This document shows, one piece after another, positions 35,399 through 45,543 of a stretch of 64,000 nucleotides of DNA. Numbering within the stretch: position 1 is the stretch's first letter; each line of letters begins with the position of its first letter. Source of the DNA: Selaginella moellendorffii (taxonomy: Eukaryota > Streptophyta > Lycopodiopsida > Selaginellales > Selaginellaceae); the NCBI RefSeq assembly GCF_000143415.4, contig NW_003314295.1, forward strand, positions 682,019 through 746,018, in the 5' to 3' direction. A program made the position numbers and the translations under genes. The notes under the pieces were generated by a model that saw nothing but the letters and a program-made list of their open reading frames with translations, made no database searches and had not been told where the DNA came from.

Positions 35399-36122
35399 TG
35401 GTCTTCCATTATTCCAAGAGGAGGGGATGATGTGAAGGCCAAGTGTACGACTATGATGCCGTATACTAATATTAGTATAGTGGGATTTTGGTAGCTGGTG
35501 GATTAGTTTCAATCCGGACCACTCGCTCCTATATATAAGCTAAGGTTTTTGGGTTAATTGATATGCATATTCCCTTTCCATATTCCATGCACTTACACAT
35601 CTAGTAATTTATAATTTTATTTTTATTATTTAACATTTTATAGTATTGTAAGGATGGATTCTCAACATGCTGTCTATGGTAAATTAATATATGTTGGTGT
35701 TGATAACTTGATATACTTTTAATATTTTCCTATTAAAAAGCTTCAGTTCCACATGAAAAGTATTTAGCTTGGAGAAAGCATTCTCCAAAACAAAATATAT
35801 TTACTGAAAGGAAAAGCAGAAAGGTTCCATTGATCAAAGCAAGAAGAGAAAGAAAAACATAAAAAAACCGATCACCCATTTTCTTTGTTGGTATTCAACA
35901 AAATCTTGGAAGCATTGTCTGCATAACTCTCAATCCTGAAAATTTAAACAAACAAGAGATGGGATGTACTCGACACCCTTCTCCTTTGCTAGCTTTAACA
36001 AGTTCCTAAGCAAAAACGCAGCAAAACTTCATCGTTCTTACTTCAACTGTTTTTTCTTACTTGAATTTGCAAACTACGCAGCACATTCTTCTTCACCTTA
36101 AAGTGGGACTATGGTATCTGCT

Positions 36123-36177
36123 GCACAGGCAGCTGGAAGCCCCTGGAAGCATTGTAGGGCCTTCCAGCTGCCTGTGC
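36123..36177. other. Near-perfect inverted repeat, candidate small-RNA precursor
   Basis: Arms GCACAGGCAGCTGGAAGCCC (36123-36142) and 36157-36177 pair along their full length with a single one-base bulge, around a 14-base loop. Weaker pairing extends outwards (ATGGT on the left with the complement of ACCAT on the right). Arm length near 20-21 nt fits a plant miRNA/miRNA* pair, but the foldback is short. I do not recognise a known miRNA. Confidence 0.45.
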
Positions 36178-37137
36178 CACAGATTATTCACACCATATGC
36201 TTATTTTGTAAAGTGGGTCTACAAGATCCCTATAGGGACTTGCATGTTCTAAAAGGTCAGGATCAAAAACAAAAACAAAGAGGAGTATCGAAGAAACTTT
36301 CATCTACTCCAGAGTTGAGCTTTTGCCCATTCTTAAAGGGCACAGTGGTCTTTGTTGTGCTATAGAATGGTTGTAGAGACACTGTAAGTTTTCTTCCACG
36401 GCAGGACAACGTACACCATCCAGAACCGGAAATTCTTACGGGTAGAATCCACTATCCAGCACATCCTCTAGCAGCACTGCAAAACAAAGAAATTGTCTTT
36501 AAAACACTCAAAGGAATAAAAGAGAAAAAGAAAGAAATACGAACCTGATCCGGAGAAAATCGCCACCCCTTCACCATTACGCTTCCCGCATGGTGTTTTC
36601 TTCTTCTTCTTCTTTGTTTGATGATAGTTTTCTCCGATCTAGCCTTTCGTTCGACGAGATGACGATCCATACTCCCATCCTCCAGACTTGCTGGAAGAAT
36701 CAAGTGCTGGATGAAACCATCTTGCGGAGATTTTTCCATTCTTTTGGCCAGGATGTCCAGGGTGCCAAACTGGAACACGTCCATGCTGTGAAAGTTCCAG
36801 TTTGTGAATCACCGCGATCGTGCTGGGTGATTGACGTGTGAATCCCGTCGCTGAATAGAGCTGTTCTGTGGATGTGGATCCATCGGAGGCAACGTCCATT
36901 GGAGCAGCAAAATGCAGTTTTCTTCTCGAGGATCCTTGTGAGGAAAACAAAAGAGAACTAGAACGATTCATGGATCACGTATGTCGCATGGGCGAGATCC
37001 ATAAGCGCATGCTAGGCATCGCGATTCCCGCTGTTTACACTTGAAGGGCGTAAGAACTTTGGATGTCCAGTTCTAGCTGCTTGGCAAGATACGCAAGGAC
37101 CGCCATCGAGAGAGTGAAAAGAAGTTAGGAACTAGTA

Positions 37138-37407
37138 ATGGCTCGAGGGTGCTGTTCACGTCCGTCTGTGCCCGCCAGCAGTGATCTTCTCCTGGCTGAC
37201 GGCGGTTTGGGTGTGGAGGAGATGAGCTTGGCCGGCATGCAGAGGTCGGAGCTGAATTTCTACGCCCTGGCGGCCGCGTCCAGGGTGCCGCTGGTGCACA
37301 TCTTGACGGATACGAGGACGAAGGCCTGGGCGTTTGTGTGCACGGGGTACGAGGACACGCACTCGGAGCTTGCTCCGAAAGACGGAAGACCTGAAAGACT
37401 TTTTTGA
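37138..37407 (+). other. Small open frame of unknown status
   Basis: 89 codons from ATG 37138. The stretch from about residue 25 has an even, protein-like composition (ALAAASRVPLVHIL, then AFVCTGYED). No domain recognised, no clear promoter, and a GC-rich frame also exists on the other strand. It could be a relic exon. Confidence 0.25.
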
Positions 37408-37627
37408 GGATCACCAGGTCCAAGTACCCGTATCCAGTCCATTTACATTCCCACAGAGTCTAAGAGCACCACCTAGCTTAATAATCTCCAGAGCCAAGAA
37501 ACCAGACTTTGTGATCCAAATCCCCCTTGCGGTGTGTCTGGATGCTCCTGGATGTCTGTTTCCTGCCTAAAACCCTAAAATAAATTTAGGGTTTAAGGTT
37601 TAGGCTTAAAGTTTTTACAGGTTTGTA

Positions 37628-40617
37628 TTAGTAATATTTGCCTGTTCTCGTAGACAGCAGCTGGAAACTCTGCGACTTGAGTTCTTCCATCTCGAGCTTG
37701 GCTCGAGACATCTCTGCAACCATGCTTGCAATTTTCTCTTCGGCTTCCAGGATGGATTTCCTCGCGCGCTCTTTCTTTCGATGCTTGCTCCTCAGGGACT
37801 CACGGCTGCTCTCCTCGAGCCTCTGGCGCTGCTCTTGTATCGCTGACGCTGCCAAGTGCAGCGTCAATCGTTCCAAAGCTTCCTCTCGCTGCGAAAGTTG
37901 GTACTCCGTCTCTAGCAGCCTGGATTGGAGCTGGCTGTAACGCTGTCCAAGTGCTTCGTGCTCGACAGCTTCGATATTGAGTTTATTTCTCGCCGCTTGA
38001 AGATCGGACGAGAGCTGCTCCTGATAAAGCTGCAATCGATCTATATGAGAAAAAAGAAAAACAAAACAAAAGACCAGCATACCTCACGAGCTTCCAGTTT
38101 TGTGATCTTTACGCTCTGACTCTCCATTTCGCTCATAACACGCTGTAGCCTTGTGAGGACCTCGTTTTTCTCGAAAACAGCAGCGTCGGTTTCCTTCTGG
38201 CATGCTTCCACCCTGCTCTTCCAGTCGCTTAGAAGACAATCTTTATCGGCCAGCTCCTTTTCTAGAGCCTTGATGTTCATTCTTAGCCCTTTGGCTAGCT
38301 CCTCTGCCTGTGAGAATATGTCAGAACGGTTATAAAAGTAGAACTTGCTTACTTCGTTCCTCGAGTTTTTCAACTTCGCTTCGAATGAGGCTCTCAAGCC
38401 AGTATGTTCTGCTCGTAGGTCTGCCAAAGCATTCTCCGCAGTGGACATGTCATTGGCCAAACGCATGTTTAATTCCTGCGCGTAGGCTAAAGTTTTTTCT
38501 TTTAAGTCCAACTGCTGAGCATGCTCGTCAGCAGCGCGAGACCGTTTTGCCTTCATCGCCTGGATGTCAGCTTCCAGTTCATCGTTTTGAGAGGGAGCTA
38601 CACTCGAGTTTTTCGACAAATCCTCTCCAAAGTCAATGCTTGAGTGCTTATCATCTGCGTGGTTTCAGCTCGTAAGTGAGATAAAATGTAGAAACAATAG
38701 CTGCTTACCTTCGCTAGATGACAATCGAGATACATCTGTCTGAAAACCTCCAAATACTTTAAACAACCTTTTGTTAAGCTCGGTTTTATTGGAAGTCGCG
38801 TCAATGGAAATGGTTTTTTCCTCCGAAGGAACTTGAATTCTGTCGAACGAATAACATGATAAGCAGCAGTAATAACATGTTGCATGGCATACCTGTCCAG
38901 AAACTTGTCGTCCTCGCCTTGCTAAGAAAACAACACTGACGTTAGGCTCGAATTCAATAGACAACCAACCTTCTGATTAAGACGCGACTTCAGTTCACCG
39001 ATTTCCGTCTTCAATCTGAAAATTTCAGCATCCTTTTCATCTTTTGGAGGTTTCATGCTCGGCTTTCGCTCTTGAAAAATAGGAGAAAAATAAATGCTGG
39101 AATAGCCCTGCGGAAGACTTGCTGTCCAAGAAAAAGTTTCAGTCTCCGTTCTACAACCACCGCCGCAATCCGCTTCTTCCAACCTGTTACGAAGCCGTTG
39201 GCTTTCCAGCTCGGTGACCTCCAGCCTCCGTTCCATTTCTTTGAGAACGGCTTGTTGCGTTTTCCACCGTTGTTCTTGGGCGGCTACCAACTTCAAAACT
39301 TCCGACTTGGTCTCTTTCTTGAGTTTCCACCATTTCTCCTTGTTTCCATCTGAATGTGTGGCATCAGTCGAAGAAGAAGAAGAAGAAGCCTTGCTGTCTT
39401 CAGGAAAATCAAGAATCGTTTCCTTTAGAGCTTCTGTTGGCTCACTTCCTCCGTCTTTTTCAGGTGTCTGCTCGCTGATCTCTAAACGTGTCCCTGGGAC
39501 CCCCGTTTGCCGCTGGCTCCTGGCTTGTTCTACCTGGGCTTTAAAATCTTGCACACTGTTTTCAATCGCTTTCCTCGAAATGTCATGCTTGGCCTTCTGA
39601 AGTTCCAGCAGCTTCAAAAGTCTGAAGAAATGCCCCAGCTCCACTTGCACCTCAAATTTCAAGTGAAGGCTTTGACGTTCATTGAGTAAGCTTTCCAACT
39701 TTCCAACAATATCCTAAAGTATATCAAACACGTTAGAAGATCGCAGCAACAAAACTTTCCAACACGTACCTGTGCCAGTTCAGCCGCTCCAACAGTGCTA
39801 TAAACAATTTTCTTCCCGAGGGCCACAAGCTCGCTTCTGTGTCTTTGTAACTTGGCCTTCTCAAGTTGTAACAGCGTTGCAAGGTCCGACTGCTCCACTT
39901 TTCCGATCCTTAGCTCTTTCTCCGCCTTCTCGAAGAACCAGGCCCTCTCTTCGAGCAAAGTTCGAGCTTTCTCTTCCAAAGCCTGCAAAAACAAAAACGA
40001 AAAGGATAGTTCAGCTGACTGAAATGTTTTCAAATGGTGAACCTGGACTAGGATGTCTTCACATTCTTGATTTTCGATTTCTTCCTGAGACTCTCGCTGC
40101 TCGTCAACTAACGCCGGCGCTGCCACGGCCGCGTCATCTTTCACTTGATCAATCTGAAGAGGAACCAACTCGATTTCTTCTCCGACTTTACTTTCCAATC
40201 CATCCCCGCTACTTTTTCGCTGATCTCTGTCTAGCTTACTTTCGTAGTGATCTTTGATTTCGAACCGTGACTGTAGAAGCGCAATCTCATCAAGTAGGAA
40301 ACGCACTCTTGTCTGGAAACAAGAATTTTTCTGGCATATGTTTTCGAGGAAAACGAGGAAAAGAGGGCTTGTTCACCTGAGAATCGGGAGGATTGTCAGT
40401 AATTCGCGTCCAGAAGGTTTGCTCCTTGGCCTCCTCTGCGATAGCTCCCATCGAAACGATAAACAAGAAATGTCGATCCGATCGAGAAATCTCTCATCCA
40501 ACCGAATGCCTCAATGCCGCTCCCGGCCAAGAAAGATAAGACGATCAATCCCGAAAACCTAGTACCTGTGTCGCCGCTGGCGCTAAGCGCGATGGAGGAA
40601 TCCACACGCAGCAGCAT
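37628..40617 (-). CDS. Coiled-coil protein of unknown function
   Basis: Ten exons read from GT-AG ends that keep one frame: 40617-40566, 40444-40377, 40312-40043, 39982-39770, 39713-38970, 38921-38893, 38839-38709, 38654-38353, 38307-38088, 38040-37628; 813 residues. A 48-bp stretch near 39073-39120 inside exon 5 could be one more in-frame intron. From about residue 40 to the end the protein is mostly charged heptads rich in E, K, L, Q and R, i.e. long coiled coil; a Ser-rich linker sits near residue 330. There is no signal peptide, membrane span or catalytic motif. Long coiled-coil proteins usually act as tethers or scaffolds; nothing here says which. The ninth exon end uses GTGAGG, chosen because it alone keeps the frame into the last exon. 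Confidence 0.75.
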
Positions 40618-40946
40618 GCAACAAAACCGCCCGATCGAGAGGAGATGTTATTGCGACTAGATCACGAGGATCCGTTATCGATCCAGCTCCAGCAGCAAGG
40701 CGGCAGAGCCACGCACAAGACGCTCGTGTGGAGCAAAGGAGGGAAGCGAGAAAGAGAAAGAAAAGAGGGAGGAATTCCAGTAGAGGGCGGGGAGCCCAGG
40801 CAACCGCGCGATCGCACGCCAAATGTGAGAAACCATCGCGTCGCCATTCCATGTCATAATAAAAACCGGCCCACCGAATTCCGCGTGGGAATCTGCCGGC
40901 CGGTAAGCTTGCCCGGGCGCCACGTCGGACGCCCCAGACAATAGGC
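40618..40946. promoter_or_regulatory. Upstream region of the coiled-coil gene
   Basis: 329 bp, GC-rich, between the coiled-coil start and the stop codon of the PPR gene, both on the minus strand. It must hold the promoter of the coiled-coil gene and the 3' UTR of the PPR gene. No TATA box seen. Overlapping frames here are GC-driven. Confidence 0.35.
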
Positions 40947-43016
40947 TCACGGAAGATTCCCGCCAATGGAGTTGGCTAGAAGCGAATATGCCGCGCTATT
41001 GCTCGCGTTTAAATCCAAAACGCTCTTGCTAGCTTCCACGCCTCCTTGGCGATCAGTGTTGCTTCTGCTTCTACACGCGCCCAGCAAGCACGTCCAATCT
41101 AGGGCATCTGGCACGAAGGGCATGCCCGCGATTAGGTCTTGGGCATCGCCCACATACCCCGCGCGGCCTAGAAGGTCAACCACGCAGCAATAGTGTTGCT
41201 TGGTTGGGTTGACTCCATAGTCAACTACCATTGACCGCCAGCCGCTCCGCCCGTCCCAAACCCTACCGAGCTGGCTGCTGCCTACGAGAAAGCACACAAA
41301 GGAGATTCCATTTGGTGGGAGGATCAGTGGGATGCTGAAGAAGGAATCTAGGGCATGGGTAGGCTGGTTGTGCTGTGTGTATGCCGCCAGCATTGCGTTC
41401 CAGGAGGCTGTGTCTCGCTCCGGCATGGAATCGAACAAGCGGCCAGCTGCTGCAAGATGCCCATTTGAGGTATATGTCGTGAGCATCGAGTTCCAAGCAA
41501 TAAGATCTCTCTCTGGCATTAGACTGAAAAGGACTTTAGCTTCATCTACACAAGCATGATGAGCGTAAATACATAACAATGTCGTCCATGCGACTAAATC
41601 TTTACAAGGTAACTGATCGAAACACTCTATGGTTAAGTCCAAATTGCCAAACTGCGCTACTGATGTGAATAACAAGTTGAAAGACACTGGATCATGCTCA
41701 GGCATTCTATCAAATACGTGTTTTACAGATTCATAAGGGCAAAGAGATTTGGAATGAAGAAAAACTGTCAAAAGCGTGGTCCATGACACGAGATCTCGCT
41801 CCTTCATAGCGTCAAATATTCGCATCGATTCCTCAACATCCCCTGCCTGGGCATATCCAGTCAGCAAAGCGTTCCACGTGGCAAGAGTGTGGAACTTGAG
41901 CCCCCTTGAGAGCGCCGCCAGCTCGTCAACCCCACCAACCAGGGCATAGCACATCAGCATTTTGGACCACGTCACCAGATTGCGCTCCTCCATGGAATCA
42001 AACAATCTCCGCGCCTGGTGGACGTACCCCTTTTGGGCATATACTCCGAGGAGAGTATTAGACGAGAGAGCGCAGTGCCGCGGCATTCGATCAAACAGCT
42101 CCTTCGATTCCTCCAGTAGATCGTTCTCCACAAGTGCCGCAACCATCGTTGCCCAGGAAATTAGATCGCGCTCCGGCATTCGCTGGAAAATTTCTCGCGT
42201 GTAGCGAAGATGCCCGTTGAAAGCATAGGCGGAGAGCATTGCTGTCCAGGCGATAAGATCTCTCTCCGGCATGCTATCGAACGCCCGCTTGGCCCTGACA
42301 ACATCCCCGCTCAAGGAATATCCCGTGAGCATAGCCGTCCATGCCACGAGATTCCACTCGGGCATGGAATCGAACACGCGGCCTGCTGCTTTGACGTCAC
42401 CGGAGCGTCCGTACGCGCTAAGAAGAGACGTCCATGAGAAGAGATTCCGCTCGGGCATTTGATCGAACGTCTCGCGAGCGTTTTCCATTTGCCCTCGCTC
42501 GGCATTTGCAGCGAGCATGGCAGTCCAGGCGACGAGATCCCTCTCGGGCATTTGATCAAAGTGGTATTTAGCGTCCTCAATGTTAGAAAATGTGGCGAGC
42601 ACTGTGAGCATTATCGTCCAAGCTATCAGATCGCGTTCTTGCATCGTATCAAATAGCGTTTTTGCTTCCTCGTGATGCCCGGAGAGAGCAAATGCGGAGA
42701 GGAGAGCAGTCCACGATCCGAGACTCCACCTCGGCATTCGATCAAAGACGCCCTTGGCGTTTGAGAGATCGCCGCTGCGCGCGTATATGGAGAGCATGAT
42801 CCCCCAGGAGAAGGAGTCCCTGTCGGCAATGGCGTCAAAGATCTGCCGCGCCCGCTCCACGCAGCCCAGGCGCCCAAACATCTGAACGAGCTTGTTGCAG
42901 AGGAATGCGTCAATTTGGAGCGAATTTCCTGGAATCGATGCATAGATTTCTCGCGCTTGGAGAGGTGACATGCACGATTGGATCTCTTCCAGGCAGACGC
43001 TTCGCCTGAAGAGCAT
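40947..43016 (-). CDS. PPR protein built of about 16 short S-type repeats
   Basis: 689 residues, intronless. After a short N-terminus come about 16 tandem modules of near 31 residues, most with the pattern W(T/N)AML..YA..G....A...FD.MPERD. This is the SS (31-residue S) repeat type; the 36-residue L motifs typical of PLS proteins are missing until the very end. The C-terminus holds an HYCCVVDLLGRAG-like block and a short E-type region but no DYW domain. Predicted role is sequence-specific RNA binding in an organelle, possibly editing with a DYW partner; the presequence is not obvious. A decayed partial copy lies at 44816-45235 on the same strand, with the second P450 between them. Confidence 0.92.
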   Translation of the reverse strand: MLFRRSVCLEEIQSCMSPLQAREIYASIPGNSLQIDAFLCNKLVQMFGRLGCVERARQIFDAIADRDSFSWGIMLSIYARSGDLSNAKGVFDRMPRWSLGSWTALLSAFALSGHHEEAKTLFDTMQERDLIAWTIMLTVLATFSNIEDAKYHFDQMPERDLVAWTAMLAANAERGQMENARETFDQMPERNLFSWTSLLSAYGRSGDVKAAGRVFDSMPEWNLVAWTAMLTGYSLSGDVVRAKRAFDSMPERDLIAWTAMLSAYAFNGHLRYTREIFQRMPERDLISWATMVAALVENDLLEESKELFDRMPRHCALSSNTLLGVYAQKGYVHQARRLFDSMEERNLVTWSKMLMCYALVGGVDELAALSRGLKFHTLATWNALLTGYAQAGDVEESMRIFDAMKERDLVSWTTLLTVFLHSKSLCPYESVKHVFDRMPEHDPVSFNLLFTSVAQFGNLDLTIECFDQLPCKDLVAWTTLLCIYAHHACVDEAKVLFSLMPERDLIAWNSMLTTYTSNGHLAAAGRLFDSMPERDTASWNAMLAAYTQHNQPTHALDSFFSIPLILPPNGISFVCFLVGSSQLGRVWDGRSGWRSMVVDYGVNPTKQHYCCVVDLLGRAGYVGDAQDLIAGMPFVPDALDWTCLLGACRSRSNTDRQGGVEASKSVLDLNASNSAAYSLLANSIGGNLP

Positions 43017-43135
43017 GGGATGGGACGTGAGAGTCCAAGGCGCTAAGAGAATTCTACACGAAATGGTGACTCAAAAAAAGGTTAGATTTTCATTCAACTA
43101 TAGGAGTAGAATGCTCAACTCTAGGAGTGGAATGC

Positions 43136-44706
43136 TCAACTCCATGCGAGCACCTCAACTGGAAGTCGCGGAGAAGCCATGGCTTTGAGTGGTGTCTTGA
43201 CCCAGATGACAGCGCCGCCAGCTTCCTCCAGCGCATTCTCCTCGGCAGCACTCCAGTGGAAGCCGTGGATCAAGTTCGCGAGTGCCAGCTGAACAGTTCT
43301 AAGCCCGAGCCCCATCCCCGGACACGCTCTTCGTCCCGAGCCAAACGGAAGCAGCTCGAAGTCCTGGCCTTTGACGTCCATGGAACTGCCCAGGAACCTC
43401 TCCGGACGAAACTCGAGGGGCTCGTCCCACAGGGCTGGATCTCTCCCGATGGCGTAGACGTTGACGAAGGTGGTGGTTCCTCCTAGAACTCGGTAGCCCG
43501 CTAGATTGGATTCGTGCGTCGGCATGTGAGGGACGAGGAGTGGCGCCGGGGGATGGAGTCGAAAGTTTTCCTTGATAATGGCTTGGAGATAAGGTAAGCG
43601 CGGAAGGTCGGCCTCGTCCACCATCCGGGAGCGTCCAACCACGGCGTCGAGCTCGTCGTGTGCTTTGTCCAAGACGCGCGGAGCACGGTGAAGGATCTCT
43701 GCCAAGGCCCACTCAATCACCGTCGCGGATGTATCAGTCCCGCCCGATACAAGCTCCTGCGCACGCCAAGTAAATCCACCAAGCTCTAGGCATTCGACTA
43801 ACAGTGGCTTACTGTCATGGCAGCTTTCACTATGTCTTCTCCTCGCGGGTCCTCCGCCAGAAGCCCCAGCATCATATCCATGATGTCTTTGCTTGACGTC
43901 GATGTGTTCTTCTCGTTCTTATGCTCGTCGATGATCTTTTGCAGGAACTGGTCCTGCTTCGCGTGTAGCCTCCGGATCCAGTAGACGCTCCAGTCGATCC
44001 ACCTGAGGTAGGAAGGGAGCAGCGCGCTTATGCGAAACTGTAGAGCGGTCTCGGACAACTCCACCAGGATGGCCTTGAAGACGCTGGCCTCGCTCGAATC
44101 AATGCCGTGCAACTCCTCTCCTTGGTGCTGGAAGTACCTCTTGTTCATCAAGATCCGGGTGATGGTGTTGAAGGTGAAGCATGTCAAGAGGTTCCTCATG
44201 TCCACGGCCTCATTCCTCTCGTGTGCTCTTGCTAAGCCCGACAGCATGAGAGAGAGCTCCTCCAAGCGCAGCGGGAGGAAGGAATCGATTCTTTTCGAGG
44301 TGAGGAGCTCCACGCTGTAGAGCCTCCTCAGCTGCTTCCATAAATCGCCATACGGTGCTCCTCCCATGAAGTATTTGTAGAACCCAATGTCCAGTCCGAC
44401 GTTGGAAGGCCTGGAAGCGAACGTTGCGTCGTGAACCCTGAGTACCTCTTTCGCCAGATCAGTGCTGGAGATCACCACGGCATGGCGAAAGCCGAATCGC
44501 AGCGAGAAAATGGGGCCGTGCTTCTCGGCCAGTGCTTGGAAAGATTGGTGAGGGAGTTTTCCCAGGAGATGGAGATGGCCAATTAGCGGCAGGCCGGAAG
44601 ATGGCGATGGTGGCAAGGGCGGCTTGAGCCATGACTGGCGAAAGTAGAATCCGAGAAGTGGAAGCAAGATCAAGATGAGCAGGATGGAAGCTGTGAACAC
44701 ATCCAT
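43136..44706 (-). CDS. Cytochrome P450, A-type, paralogue of the 24462-26028 gene
   Basis: Exons 44706-43813 and 43756-43136, with a 56-bp GT-AG intron at the same phase-0 position as in the paralogue; 504 residues. Membrane anchor at the N-terminus, hinge PPLPPSPSSGLPLIG, I-helix GGTDTS, ExxR as ENFR, FRPERF, and heme loop FGSGRRACPG with Cys near residue 443. All hallmarks are intact. Exon 2 is strongly similar to the paralogue, down to long shared runs such as GRSRMVDEADLPRLPYLQAI. The SRS1/B-C region of exon 1 differs more, so substrate use may have diverged. A Met five codons upstream (44721) is also possible; 44706 was chosen to match the paralogue. It lies 119 bp downstream of the PPR start, on the same strand. 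Confidence 0.94.
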
Positions 44707-44815
44707 ATGAAAGAATGGCAAACTTATGAAGAATTTTGCACGAGCTTGATGGAAAAATTCAGAGACCAGACCAGATCGATGTGAAAGCTGAGGAAGCGTG
44801 GATCATCGAAATTCT

Positions 44816-45235
44816 TCAATGTGGTCTTGGAATCGAACACGCGGCCTGCTGCTTTGACGTGGAGAAGCATTTGATTAAACATCTTGGGTACTTTTCCAAT
44901 CTGCTTTCCGGCATTTGCAGCAACCATGGCAGTCCAGGCAAGACGATCTCTTTCAGCGATTTCTTCCCAAGGCCCTCCTCAATACGTAAAAAGCTGTGAG
45001 CGCTGTGAGCATTACAATACAAGCTATTAGATCGCGTTCTTGAATTGTGTCAAAAAGATTTTGTGGTTCCCCATGATGCCCACAAAGGGCAAACGTGGAG
45101 AGGAGATCCACGATCCGAGGGTTAGCATTTGAAAGATCGCTGCTGAGAAAGGAGAATGATCCCTGCCACGATCTGCCGCGCCCACCGAGGCGCCCAAACA
45201 TTTTTTGCAGAGGAATTGGATTCATCGATTTTCTT
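44816..45235 (-). pseudogene. Relic copy of the neighbouring S-type PPR gene
   Basis: Broken pieces matching the N-terminal third of the PPR gene at 40947-43016, in the same order and strand: KMFGRLGG, a SSDLSNA piece, LLSTFALCGHHGE..NLFDTIQERDLIA, and further along a stretch like its IEHAACCFD-antisense block. Deletions and frame changes lie between pieces. It is too broken to code. It shows that the PPR gene or its region was duplicated, and the second P450 now sits between copy and relic. Confidence 0.85.
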
Positions 45236-45543
45236 GACGCAGTGATTGGCGCAAAGAACCCTAATTCACAAAACATAACGGTCGACACGCCGGTGACGTG
45301 GCGCTTTTTGGGCTGTTGGCACCCGACGGCTCGCCGCAAGTCTTGTACGATAGCGGGGGAATAGGGCAGAACAAATGCCGCTTAGTTTCCATGTCGCTGG
45401 AAACGGATGATGATCGCGCTGGCTCTTCCGGTTCGTTGGAACAATCTCGTTGTGCTCGCCCGATCATAGCTCCTGGCGCCTAGATTCTTCGTCTCCTCCT
45501 TTGTCCAGGGATGGCCCCCTCGCGGCGATGAGTTCTTCGTAAT
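45236..45543. promoter_or_regulatory. Upstream region of the SFH gene
   Basis: About 300 bp before the SFH start. It holds GAACCCTAATTC near 45256, a telobox-like element common near plant housekeeping promoters. No TATA box seen. Confidence 0.35.

Larger units (their letters stand above)
30594..35597 (+). mobile_element. 5.0-kb Ty3/gypsy retrotransposon, plus-strand copy, inactive
   Basis: Bounded by short LTRs: 30594-30768 (175 bp) and 35431-35597 (167 bp), starting TGTGA and ending CTCACA or CTTACA. A TATATATAAG promoter box lies in each. A purine tract (AAGAGGAGGGGATGA) directly precedes the 3' LTR. The interior carries gag then pol in the order expected, all with stops. LTRs differ at roughly 20 positions by eye, mostly transitions, so the insertion is old. 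No target-site duplication is evident. It is the same family and nearly the same length (5004 against 5005 bp) as the inverted copy at 52330-57334. Confidence 0.9.
35598..37627. other. Spacer with a hairpin and a few weak frames
   Basis: AT-rich to about 36100. A small near-perfect hairpin lies at 36123-36177. On the minus strand, frames at 36452-36784 and 36639-36971 with possible GT-AG ends near 36545 and 36478 could be a small gene, but no family is recognisable and a stop interrupts one of them. Plus-strand frame 37138-37407 (89 codons) has a protein-like composition but no known match. Near 37571-37593, AACCCTAAA and TTTAGGGTTT face each other. Minus-strand 3' UTR of the coiled-coil gene is expected at the right end. 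Confidence 0.4.
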
